In this document: piece after piece, positions 33,586 to 41,202 of the stretch
How positions within the stretch are numbered: the first letter of the stretch is position 1
How the letters are laid out: each line of letters starts with the position of its first letter
Source of the DNA: Melioribacteraceae bacterium
Lineage (GTDB): Bacteria; Bacteroidota; Ignavibacteria; Ignavibacteriales; Melioribacteraceae
Direction of reading: 5' to 3'
Assembly (NCBI GenBank): GCA_021739765.1
Contig: JAIPBD010000026.1
Span: 1-50,939, forward strand
DNA: 50,939 nt
The notes under the pieces: generated by a model
Seen by the model: the letters and a program-made list of their open reading frames with translations, nothing else
What the model was told of the DNA's origin: nothing
Databases searched by the model: none
Program-made: the position numbers and the translations under genes

Positions 33586-35421
33586 TTATTTGTTCAGTTT
33601 CCCTTCAACAATATCCAAAACTTCTTTCAACGATTTTTGTGCATCAATTTTCAATTTATCACATTCTAGTTTCATATTCGAGACAAAATCCTTATCCGCG
33701 ATATCCTTCAAATTTACAAGTACATTATAAATACCGCCAATAACTCCGGTATAAGCACATTGAGCACCTACACCTACATCGGTAATTGAATTGGGATTGC
33801 CATGTTGTGCAACATTCTTTGCAATCTTAATTGCTTCAAAACTAAGCTTTGCTGTATTAAACGGAACGTTAACGGCTTCTTTTAATCCATTTTGTTCTGC
33901 TTCAAATTTAATGTTTCTTTCTTCTTCGGTATTCGAAGGAAAGCGTCTGGCATCCATATATGTATTAAATGCGTTAGTATCATCATCAACAGCTTTTACC
34001 AATTTATTTTTGATATACTGGCATCTCTCCGCCGTATCGTTTAAGATTTTATCAATTTCTTCGCTTCCTCTGTTATTCGCTGAAAGGTTGCTGACCATCG
34101 AAGAAAGGCCGGCGCCCAATGCTCCCGATAATGCCGCAATTGATCCGCCTCCGGGTGCCGGCGATTCGCGCGAAACCTCATCGACTAAGTCTGTAACTTT
34201 CATTTCAACCAGCGCGTTTTCCAAATTTGTTGGAAGTCCGAGCACTCTATCTTTTATCACAAAATCACTTACGTCGTTTAGCCCCAAAGATTGCACAGCC
34301 GTTTCAAGAATATCTTTTATCGGAACGCCAACCGAACGTTTTTGTTTTCTGAGATAATATTTACCAGTTTCAAATAAAGCATTAAAAGGAACCATTCCGA
34401 CGATTTCACTGCCCGTAACAACAAGTCCTCTTTCGGCTGCCATTTGCCTGGTGGCCTCAAGCACATGATGCATTGAAGTTATATTGTAATTAGTTAAATT
34501 GATTGATATTTGCGCTCTGTCAAATTCTGGTACGAACCAACCGATGGCTTTGCAATGTTTAAAAAGTCCGGGTTTCTTTACCGGTCGTCCTTCAGGGAAG
34601 TTCGGATTTATTTCATTTTGTGCCAAAAGTTCGTGTAAATTATATCCATGTTGATCCGAACAATGAATCTTAATTTCTTCCAAAGTTGTTCCGTCAAAAT
34701 CACACGTTCCACAAGGATACCTGCCGGCTTCATATTTAAGGATTTCGATTCCTTTAAAATAAAAAGGTTCGATATTCCCCCTTCTTGCCGATCTCCCTTT
34801 TTCCCGCAGTTCAAAAGCGATGTCGGTTGCAAAAAGTTTTTCTCGTGAATTAAGACTGATATTGTACGCGATTAAAAATTCGCGCACGCCCATTACGGTC
34901 GCACCGGATTTTGAGTTAAATTTCGCCGGACCGAAATCGGGTTTCCATTCATCCTTTTTCAACTTTTCGGGAAGAGCTTCATATTCTCCTTTTCTGATAA
35001 CCGCCAGATTCTCCCTTTCCGGTTTTTGAGCGGATTTTTCATACAAAAAGATTGGAATCGCAAGTTCATCACCAACACGTTTGGCAACCTCTTTGGATAG
35101 TTCAACACACTCATCAATTGTTACTCCGTTTACGGGAACAAAAGGACAAACATCCGTCGCGCCCATTCGCGGGTGCGATCCTTTATGTTTGCTCATATCA
35201 ATTAATTCGGACGCTTTTTTTATCGCTTGAAAAGCTGCTTCTTTCACCGCAGTCGGACTTCCGATAAAAGTTACCACAGTCCGATTCATTTCGGCTCCGG
35301 GATCAACATCGAGGAGTTTTATTCCATCTACTTTTTCAATTTCATCGGTTATTTGTTTAATTAAGACGAGATCACGTCCTTCGGAAAAATTTGGAACACA
35401 TTCAATTAGTTTTTCTGACAT
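33586..35421 (-). CDS. ftcD: Bifunctional glutamate formimidoyltransferase / formiminoTHF cyclodeaminase with a C2H2-like insert
   Basis: A 611-residue FTCD. Residues ~1-400 are the formimidoyltransferase (LIECVPNFSEGRD, catalytic His83 in KGSHPRMGATDVCPFVPV, IGWFVPEFDRAQISINLTNY). Residues ~410-611 are the cyclodeaminase (VSRESPAPGGGSIAALSGAL). The enzyme transfers the formimino group from histidine breakdown to tetrahydrofolate and then releases ammonia. Human FTCD is 541 residues; the extra ~70 lie at ~215-292 and contain Y235-P-C237-x2-C240-x12-H253-x4-H258, a classical zinc-finger spacing. It goes with hutH, though that gene is 14 kb away. It diverges from the BtpA gene. Confidence 0.92.
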   Translation of the reverse strand: MSEKLIECVPNFSEGRDLVLIKQITDEIEKVDGIKLLDVDPGAEMNRTVVTFIGSPTAVKEAAFQAIKKASELIDMSKHKGSHPRMGATDVCPFVPVNGVTIDECVELSKEVAKRVGDELAIPIFLYEKSAQKPERENLAVIRKGEYEALPEKLKKDEWKPDFGPAKFNSKSGATVMGVREFLIAYNISLNSREKLFATDIAFELREKGRSARRGNIEPFYFKGIEILKYEAGRYPCGTCDFDGTTLEEIKIHCSDQHGYNLHELLAQNEINPNFPEGRPVKKPGLFKHCKAIGWFVPEFDRAQISINLTNYNITSMHHVLEATRQMAAERGLVVTGSEIVGMVPFNALFETGKYYLRKQKRSVGVPIKDILETAVQSLGLNDVSDFVIKDRVLGLPTNLENALVEMKVTDLVDEVSRESPAPGGGSIAALSGALGAGLSSMVSNLSANNRGSEEIDKILNDTAERCQYIKNKLVKAVDDDTNAFNTYMDARRFPSNTEEERNIKFEAEQNGLKEAVNVPFNTAKLSFEAIKIAKNVAQHGNPNSITDVGVGAQCAYTGVIGGIYNVLVNLKDIADKDFVSNMKLECDKLKIDAQKSLKEVLDIVEGKLNK

Positions 35422-35513
35422 TTCTACTCCTGGTCGGTGGGATATTCATACATAAAGATATATCAAAACTATTGGTTAAATTTATATTTATCAATCACAA
35501 TAACTTTTCGACA

Positions 35514-36317
35514 ATGAGTAAATTCAAAGAATTATTTGGCGAGGTAAAACCTGTTATTGGTATGGTTCATGTTGAAGCACTTCCGGGAACTCCAAACTCA
35601 ACCAAAACTGTAGGCGAAATTATTGAACTCGCTATTGAAGAAACAAAAATTTACCGGGACTGCGGTGTGCACTCAGTTATGATCGAAAACATGCACGATG
35701 TTCCTTATCTAAAAAGAAATGTCGGTCCGGAAATTACCGCAGCAATGAGTGTAATCGGTTATGAAGTTAAAAATGCTTGTGATCTTCCGTGCGGAATTCA
35801 AATACTCGCCGGGGCAAATAAAGAAGCAATGGCGGCCGCAATTGCCGCGGGATTGGACTTCATTCGAGCGGAGGGTTTTGTATTCGCGCACACTGCCGAT
35901 GAAGGAATAATTGAATCGGATGCGGGCGAATTATTGAGATTTAGGAAAGCAATGGATGCTGAAAACATCGCGATCTTTACCGACATCAAAAAGAAACACA
36001 GTTCACACGCTTTAACTTCTGATACGGATTTAATCGAAACCGCAAACGCGGCTAAATTTTTCAAAAGTGACGGATTAATAATAACCGGAAAAGCCACCGG
36101 CGCAGAAGCGGATATGAGTGAATTATTTGAACTTTATTCCAAGTGTGATCTTCCTATTTTAATCGGTTCCGGAATAACGAACGAAAACCTTCAGAATTAT
36201 TTTGAACTTGCCGACGGATTTATAGTCGGTTCTCATTTTAAGGATTCGGGAAAATGGGATGGAAGCTTGGGCAAAGAACGAATTGAAAGATTCTTAAAGC
36301 GCTACAATGAGTTTTAG
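35514..36317 (+). CDS. BtpA/SgcQ family protein
   Basis: A 267-residue TIM-barrel-like protein of the BtpA family. The start at ATG 35514 gives the standard N-terminus (MSKFKELFGEVKPVIGMVHV, then EALPGTPNS); a longer frame reaching back over the FTCD start is not supported. Further motifs are HSVMIENMHDVPY, CGIQILAGANKEAMAAAIAA, IRAEGFVFAHTADEG, IFTDIKKKHSSHALTSD and GLIITGKATG. BtpA was named for a role in photosystem I stability in cyanobacteria, but the family occurs in many non-photosynthetic bacteria and archaea, and its reaction is not known. No strong ribosome site is visible. Confidence 0.82.
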   Translation: MSKFKELFGEVKPVIGMVHVEALPGTPNSTKTVGEIIELAIEETKIYRDCGVHSVMIENMHDVPYLKRNVGPEITAAMSVIGYEVKNACDLPCGIQILAGANKEAMAAAIAAGLDFIRAEGFVFAHTADEGIIESDAGELLRFRKAMDAENIAIFTDIKKKHSSHALTSDTDLIETANAAKFFKSDGLIITGKATGAEADMSELFELYSKCDLPILIGSGITNENLQNYFELADGFIVGSHFKDSGKWDGSLGKERIERFLKRYNEF

Positions 36318-36490
36318 TTCAATAAAGAGAAGTTCCCCCAGATTAATTTCAGGAAACTATTTTATATAAATATTTACAAAAATCTGTAACCCCGGATCGC
36401 CGATCCGACACCAAGGGCGCGGAACTGAAAATGTTGGTTCTAAATGCAAGCTGTTTCCGGATAAAGAATTGAATTGGCTTTGTAATTTAA

Positions 36491-36515
36491 AAGTAGTTAT
36501 AATTTGTAACTACTT
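36491..36515. promoter_or_regulatory. Palindromic operator overlapping the toxin-antitoxin promoter
   Basis: A perfect inverted repeat with 9-bp arms (aagtagtta / taactactt) and a 7-nt spacer lies 15 nt before the antitoxin ATG. A consensus -10 box (tataat, 36498-36503) falls inside it, and ttggct at 36473-36478 is a possible -35. Binding of the RHH antitoxin here would block its own promoter. Confidence 0.7.
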
Positions 36516-36530
36516 AAGAGTCAAGCAAAA

Positions 36531-36770
36531 ATGAATAGCATCACCGTGAGAAACATTCCCACACCAATTCACAAAAAATTGAAAGAACGCTCAAAAATTA
36601 AAAGGCGAAGTCTGAACAGTGAGATTATCGCCTGTCTTGAAGAATTTCTTTTACCCAATCAATTGGAAGTCGATAAAATTTTGAAGAAATCCGAGGAACT
36701 TCGTACCAATCAGAACTTTGAGATTTCCCTGGACGAAATTGAAGAAACCATTCGCACCGGAAGAGAATGA
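36531..36770 (+). CDS. FitA/VapB-type ribbon-helix-helix antitoxin
   Basis: A 79-residue antitoxin. The N-terminal ~45 residues are a FitA-like ribbon-helix-helix DNA-binding domain (SITVRNIPTPIHKKLKERSK, then RRSLNSEIIACLEEFL). The C-terminal ~35 residues are the acidic toxin-binding tail ending in EETIRTGRE. Its stop overlaps the toxin start (ATGA). It probably neutralises the PIN-domain toxin and, with it, represses the promoter through the palindrome at 36491-36515. Confidence 0.87.
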   Translation: MNSITVRNIPTPIHKKLKERSKIKRRSLNSEIIACLEEFLLPNQLEVDKILKKSEELRTNQNFEISLDEIEETIRTGRE

Positions 36771-37162
36771 TTGTTGTTGATACAAACGTCATCGTTTACC
36801 TTTGGTTAAATGGAGAATTCACGGAACATTCCAAAAGATTACTACAAAAAGATTCCAATTGGCATGCTCCGCTTCTGTGGCGTTCGGAGTTTAAAAACGT
36901 ACTTACACTTTATCTTAGAAAGAACTTACTTCCCCCAAATGATGCTAATGAGATTATGATGAACGCGGAAGCAATGTTGCGAGGGAAAGAATACACAATC
37001 GATTCCGTTGAAATTTTAACGAATGTTAAAAAATCAACTCTCTCCACATATGATTTGGAATTTATAGTTTTAGCAAAATCGCTGAACTCAAAACTGGTCA
37101 CTCTCGATAAAAAGATTCTCACAGAGTTCCCGAAATTAACCAAACCGCTTTCCGGTTATTGA
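36767..37162 (+). CDS. VapC/FitB-type PIN-domain toxin
   Basis: A 131-residue PIN-domain ribonuclease. The acidic metal site is complete: Asp5 (MIVVDTNVIVYLWL), Glu41 (LLWRSEFKNVL), Asp96 (STYDLEFIVLA) and Asp114 (LVTLDKKIL). VapC-type toxins cut initiator tRNA or rRNA loops and stop translation when the antitoxin is degraded; the target of this one is not known. It overlaps the antitoxin by 4 nt. Both genes look intact, unlike the pair near the left end. Confidence 0.9.
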   Translation: MIVVDTNVIVYLWLNGEFTEHSKRLLQKDSNWHAPLLWRSEFKNVLTLYLRKNLLPPNDANEIMMNAEAMLRGKEYTIDSVEILTNVKKSTLSTYDLEFIVLAKSLNSKLVTLDKKILTEFPKLTKPLSGY

Positions 37163-37221
37163 TTATTTAACAATGATTATTGCCACAAGTTTACTCTGTA
37201 AGTCCGATCACTGATTCGTTT

Positions 37222-38385
37222 TTACTTACCAATAAACTTTAAATTTATCTCAATAATCTCAGGACGGGAATTTGTTCTGATAGGTGGACCCCAACCACCA
37301 ACTCCGGAAGAGACATAAATGTGTGAATCTTCCTTCTTTTTATATCCCCAGCTAATTTCATAAACCATTTCGGTGATGTAATTAAAGGGCCAAAGTTGGC
37401 CGTGATGTGTATGCCCTGAAAGCTGCAAATCAATCCCGTTCTGCACAGCTTTTTCCAAAGCAAAAGGCTGATGATCGAGTAAAATCAGAGGAAATGATTT
37501 ATCCAATCCATCGGTTATTTCGTGTAACTCTTTTCTCTCATTCTCTGTGAACCGGCTTATGTCTTTATCTTCCCTTCCGACCAAATAAAAACTGCTATCG
37601 ATTAGCTGCGCTTCGTCGTTTAAAAGTAAAACTCCGTGCTCATTCAAATATTTTTTCGCCGCGTCAACTCCACCGATATATTCATGATTTCCGGTAACCG
37701 CAAACGTTCCGTAATTCGATTTCAATTTTTTGAGATATTCGCCCGAATTATTTCGCAAAACGGGACGGATGTCTTCATCAATTATGTCTCCCGGAATTAG
37801 GATAATATCCGGTTCGAGAGCGTTTATTTTATCAACCACCTTCGCTAAATATTTCGGTCCGATTGTCGTTCCGAGATGAATGTCGGAGACGGTTACAATT
37901 TTCAGTTCCTTTAAATTGCCCGCAGATTTATTGATCGAAAATTCATAATTACGGATGACAGGGAACCATGTATTTATGTGACCAAACAAGACTGTAAAAA
38001 AAGTAATCCCGACTACAACGTAAGCCGTAATTTCCTTTGATTTTTCAATGTTGTTAGTAATAAATGAAGGGAAAATTCCGAAGAAGTGATTCAACAATCT
38101 GAAGAAATCAATTACTAAAAATGAAAGAAAGAAGTAAACCATGAACGCGATCCAAAACGCACCGATCCAAATTAAAGTTGAAGTAAAAAAATTGAGGGTG
38201 AAATTCTCAAGAATTCGTCCGACCAAGAAAGCGGAAGCAAGAAAAATTATTAACCAGACAAAGTAAACTCTATTCGGCGAACCTTGCGGGATTACATCGA
38301 GCCCGCGTCGGATAATATAATAGTTTAATGCCGAATTGATCGAAATAACAATCGAGAAGAAAATTAGAAAATTTAGTAAACGCAT
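37222..38385 (-). CDS. Membrane-anchored calcineurin-like metallophosphoesterase
   Basis: A 387-residue protein with four membrane segments in the first ~140 residues and a phosphoesterase domain in the rest. The metal ligands are in VSDIHLG (Asp168, His170), IPGDIIDED (Asp200), TGNHEYIGG (Asn233, His234) and LSGHTHHGQLWPF (His325, His327). The arrangement resembles YkuE/YaeI-type membrane phosphoesterases, some of which cleave UDP-sugar or lipid substrates; the substrate here is unknown. The gene converges on the PIN toxin. Confidence 0.85.
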   Translation of the reverse strand: MRLLNFLIFFSIVISINSALNYYIIRRGLDVIPQGSPNRVYFVWLIIFLASAFLVGRILENFTLNFFTSTLIWIGAFWIAFMVYFFLSFLVIDFFRLLNHFFGIFPSFITNNIEKSKEITAYVVVGITFFTVLFGHINTWFPVIRNYEFSINKSAGNLKELKIVTVSDIHLGTTIGPKYLAKVVDKINALEPDIILIPGDIIDEDIRPVLRNNSGEYLKKLKSNYGTFAVTGNHEYIGGVDAAKKYLNEHGVLLLNDEAQLIDSSFYLVGREDKDISRFTENERKELHEITDGLDKSFPLILLDHQPFALEKAVQNGIDLQLSGHTHHGQLWPFNYITEMVYEISWGYKKKEDSHIYVSSGVGGWGPPIRTNSRPEIIEINLKFIGK

Positions 38386-38530
38386 ATTAATTCCAGAAAT
38401 TTATAATCTTGAAACAGAGAATCTGCTGAATGAGTTCTATTCGCGGGGAAAAATAATCCCGAAAAAATTGTGGTGCTTGGCGTAAAATTAAATAAAGTGA
38501 AGTGTGAAACAAGGTGCTTAATTCCCGAAT

Positions 38531-40015
38531 TTAAGGGATTTGCAAACTTGCAGATCGTGCCAGTTTAACCAGCTCCCAGTAAGGGGGTTTGTATCCGTTT
38601 TTATTTTCGAATTTATCCGCAAGCAAAATTAATTCTTTGTTGATTGCATCGTGCCTGTCAGAATAATCAACATTTTTCAAAGCTGCTTCAGCACTCATTC
38701 CTTCCGGAACCGGTCCTTCCAAACCAAACATATTTAAAATCAAACTGTAGTATTTCATTACTCTGCCGATTGGCAAAATATACCAATCGTAAGAAAGCAT
38801 CCGTCCGTTTTCCGCTTCCTCGAGCATTATGTCTGTTACAGCATTATCCATATGATCTTTATAGAGAGTTTCCGCGTCTCTCCATTCCGCAACAACGGAT
38901 AGCTGGGGATCATATTCAAGATCGGCAGGTTCTTGGGTTTCAAAATATTTAACGCCAAACGCCGCAAGCCAATTTCTGGCACCAATGGTTGAAATGGTTG
39001 ATAAATCCGTCCACAGTTTAACTCCAAATTCTCTGTACGCAGATGAGGCAACTTCGGAACAAAAGAGTTTGTCGCTTTCATTAAAGTTCATCTCAAAATC
39101 GTATGGAATATGATTTTCTGTTGTTTGTTGATAGGCAAACTCAGCCGCGAGATGAGGAAGAAGGGGCTTATCCTTTATCAATTCCGATCTCATTCTCAAA
39201 ACCATTATCCTTAATTTTTTATCATTTAAATATTCTTTTAAAGAAGAAATTACGACACCCACTTCGATATGTGATTCAATTATTGAGATTAGATTCGTTT
39301 CGGAACTGACATGCACTAACGCAATGTGTGAAAAATTTCCGGGATAGTCATTACCCCGCGCGATCAACGCTGAGGTTGGCGCTCCTCCTCTGGAAACCAA
39401 AATGTCGCCGCTGTGCAAATCCAATCCGAGAAGTTTTCCGGATGGCGTTTCGGAAGGTTCATCAATTCCGTTTATCAACGCTGAAACTTGATTCTTTGGC
39501 AACTGAAGCATTACTTCTTCGATAGCAGTTCTATTTCCATAAAGCAAACGATAGAGAGTGTTTTTTGCTTCTCTTGAGTTCAAATCCCAATGAATTGATT
39601 GTTCTTTCACACTGTTTCTAAGGGATGAATAAAAGTCGATATACTTCGGAAAATACTGGCCGCAAGTCGGAATTAAAGTCGCGGTTTTAAAAATATTGTT
39701 CTCAAGTAACGCAAATCGTTTATCAGATGGTTCTAATTTTTGAGCAGAAATTTGAGATAAGAGCGAATCGGATTGAAGAAATAAAGAATCCAGCTTTGGC
39801 GTCACTTTGTCACAACCATCAATACTTGCCGTCTTAAATTCGGTTTCTAAATTCATCCATAAACTATCGAGATTCCAAATAAATGGTCTTTGAGGTCCCG
39901 AGGAAAGAGATGGTATTTCCTCAGTTGGAATTAACAACAGTATGTATGATACTGCAAGTGTTAGAATTGCTATAAAAAGTTTCGAGACTTTTTTGTTTTT
40001 CATTTTTTTAATCAT
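38531..40015 (-). CDS. YiiX/YebB-like NlpC/P60-superfamily cysteine peptidase
   Basis: A 494-residue protein with an N-terminal membrane anchor or signal (KLFIAILTLAVSYILLLIP). The middle domain (~195-335) has the permuted NlpC/P60 layout of the YiiX family: LDLHSGDILVSRG, then His230 in GNFSHIALV, and the nucleophile Cys319 in DKLFCSEVASSAYREFG. The region before it (~40-190) and the last 150 residues have no family I can name. The protein probably faces the periplasm; YiiX-like enzymes act on amide or lipid substrates that are mostly not identified. An alternative start is Met5. No operon partner is close. Confidence 0.75.
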   Translation of the reverse strand: MIKKMKNKKVSKLFIAILTLAVSYILLLIPTEEIPSLSSGPQRPFIWNLDSLWMNLETEFKTASIDGCDKVTPKLDSLFLQSDSLLSQISAQKLEPSDKRFALLENNIFKTATLIPTCGQYFPKYIDFYSSLRNSVKEQSIHWDLNSREAKNTLYRLLYGNRTAIEEVMLQLPKNQVSALINGIDEPSETPSGKLLGLDLHSGDILVSRGGAPTSALIARGNDYPGNFSHIALVHVSSETNLISIIESHIEVGVVISSLKEYLNDKKLRIMVLRMRSELIKDKPLLPHLAAEFAYQQTTENHIPYDFEMNFNESDKLFCSEVASSAYREFGVKLWTDLSTISTIGARNWLAAFGVKYFETQEPADLEYDPQLSVVAEWRDAETLYKDHMDNAVTDIMLEEAENGRMLSYDWYILPIGRVMKYYSLILNMFGLEGPVPEGMSAEAALKNVDYSDRHDAINKELILLADKFENKNGYKPPYWELVKLARSASLQIP

Positions 40016-40073
40016 GAAATGAATCTAGCGCAGGTGAGATAGAATTACCAGAAAAATAAATAGTTGAATGAAA

Positions 40074-40919
40074 TTATTGTCGTGAAACAATTCCCAACTC
40101 AAACAGTCTTCGATCATAATTGTTCAACGGGCGACCGCAAAACTTCGCAGGGCATTTTCTAAGTGTATCGGAAAATTCTATTCCATCGTTAACGCTCCCC
40201 ATTTTTTCCTTGATTTGAAAACATGGGTAAACATCGCCATTTGAATAAACAACCGAGGCATTAAACCCGGCATTGCACAATTTGCCTTTTTGAAAATGTG
40301 CTTTGATTCTTTCTTCATCTAATCCATATTTAATTATTTCTGCGGGAGAATAACTCTGTGGATATTTTTTAGAATTGAGCGAGCCAACAAATGGAGCGAA
40401 TTTTAAATCGATTCCATTTTCTTTCAAAATTATTTTGTACTTATCATGAAGTTCGTAATCTGTTGGGAAAGCAACCGCTTCGGCTAAGATTTCGAACCCT
40501 CTTGATTTTAGCAACTGAAAATTGGTGAGATATTTATCGAATAGTTTTTTTCCTTCCAATTCCCTCGAATGGAAAGAAGCTTGAATAAAAACAACTCTCT
40601 CCGGATTTATTCTATCAGCAAATTTTTCAACATTGGGGAGAACTAAATTGGAATTGAACGAAACAAAATGTTTTTTCGTTATCGCAGCACAGGCTTCCAC
40701 AATGTTTGGAATTAGAAACGGTTCACCGCCGGTAAAACTGATTCGGAAAATTCGCCCATCTTTTTCAAGTGTGCCGAGCAATTTTTCAATATCGATTTCC
40801 CGTAACTCTGAACGGTTTACCGGAATTTTTCCAAAGCAATATGTGCAATCAAAATTGCACTGTGCGGAAATATTCCAATGAAGCCAAGCGGTATATTTAT
40901 TCTTTTTGATTGGGATCAT
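40074..40919 (-). CDS. Radical SAM protein with SPASM-like cysteines
   Basis: A 281-residue radical SAM enzyme. The cluster motif is Cys21-x3-Cys25-x2-Cys28 in SAQCNFDCTYCFGK, and the SAM-binding GGE motif is in RISFTGGEPFLIP. The C-terminal part contains further cysteines in GKLCNAGFNASVVYSNGDVY-PCF and KCPAKFCGR, as in shortened SPASM/twitch domains that hold a second cluster. Such proteins often modify peptides or other proteins, but no small precursor-peptide gene is seen next to it. Its substrate is unknown. Confidence 0.83.
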   Translation of the reverse strand: MIPIKKNKYTAWLHWNISAQCNFDCTYCFGKIPVNRSELREIDIEKLLGTLEKDGRIFRISFTGGEPFLIPNIVEACAAITKKHFVSFNSNLVLPNVEKFADRINPERVVFIQASFHSRELEGKKLFDKYLTNFQLLKSRGFEILAEAVAFPTDYELHDKYKIILKENGIDLKFAPFVGSLNSKKYPQSYSPAEIIKYGLDEERIKAHFQKGKLCNAGFNASVVYSNGDVYPCFQIKEKMGSVNDGIEFSDTLRKCPAKFCGRPLNNYDRRLFELGIVSRQ

Positions 40920-41005
40920 TGTTAATAATTATATGGGATGAGTTTGGTTCTACACTTTAATAAAATCAAAAACGGTGCTGCATTTTTTCATCGGTTTCAT
41001 AAATC

Positions 41006-41074
41006 AGATCCCGAAACGAGTTCGGGATGACGAGTTTATTTTCACTTTGTCATGCTGAATTCATTTAAGCATCT
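41006..41074. repeat. Intergenic palindromic repeats (two kinds)
   Basis: A hairpin atcccgaa / ttcgggat with a 5-nt loop (41008-41028) is followed by a second element, gtcatgctgaa...agcatct (atgct / agcat arms, 41052-41072). Both words recur in altered form at 45351-45457 in the other orientation, so they belong to a dispersed intergenic family. The rest of the gap 40920-41202 shows nothing recognisable. Confidence 0.7.
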
Positions 41075-41202
41075 ACATTACACAGCTTACGAATTTAGAA
41101 TTTTTCACTCGTCTCTTTGAGATCAGTCGCACTCAAAATGACATTTACGAGAATCTTTCATTCTAAATTGGATCTTCATTCCTAATTTTTAATTGGTATT
41201 TG

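Noticed and set aside
35391-35513. Longer N-terminus for the BtpA-family gene
   Set aside because: It would overlap the divergent ftcD start, has no ribosome site, and the ATG at 35514 gives the standard family N-terminus.
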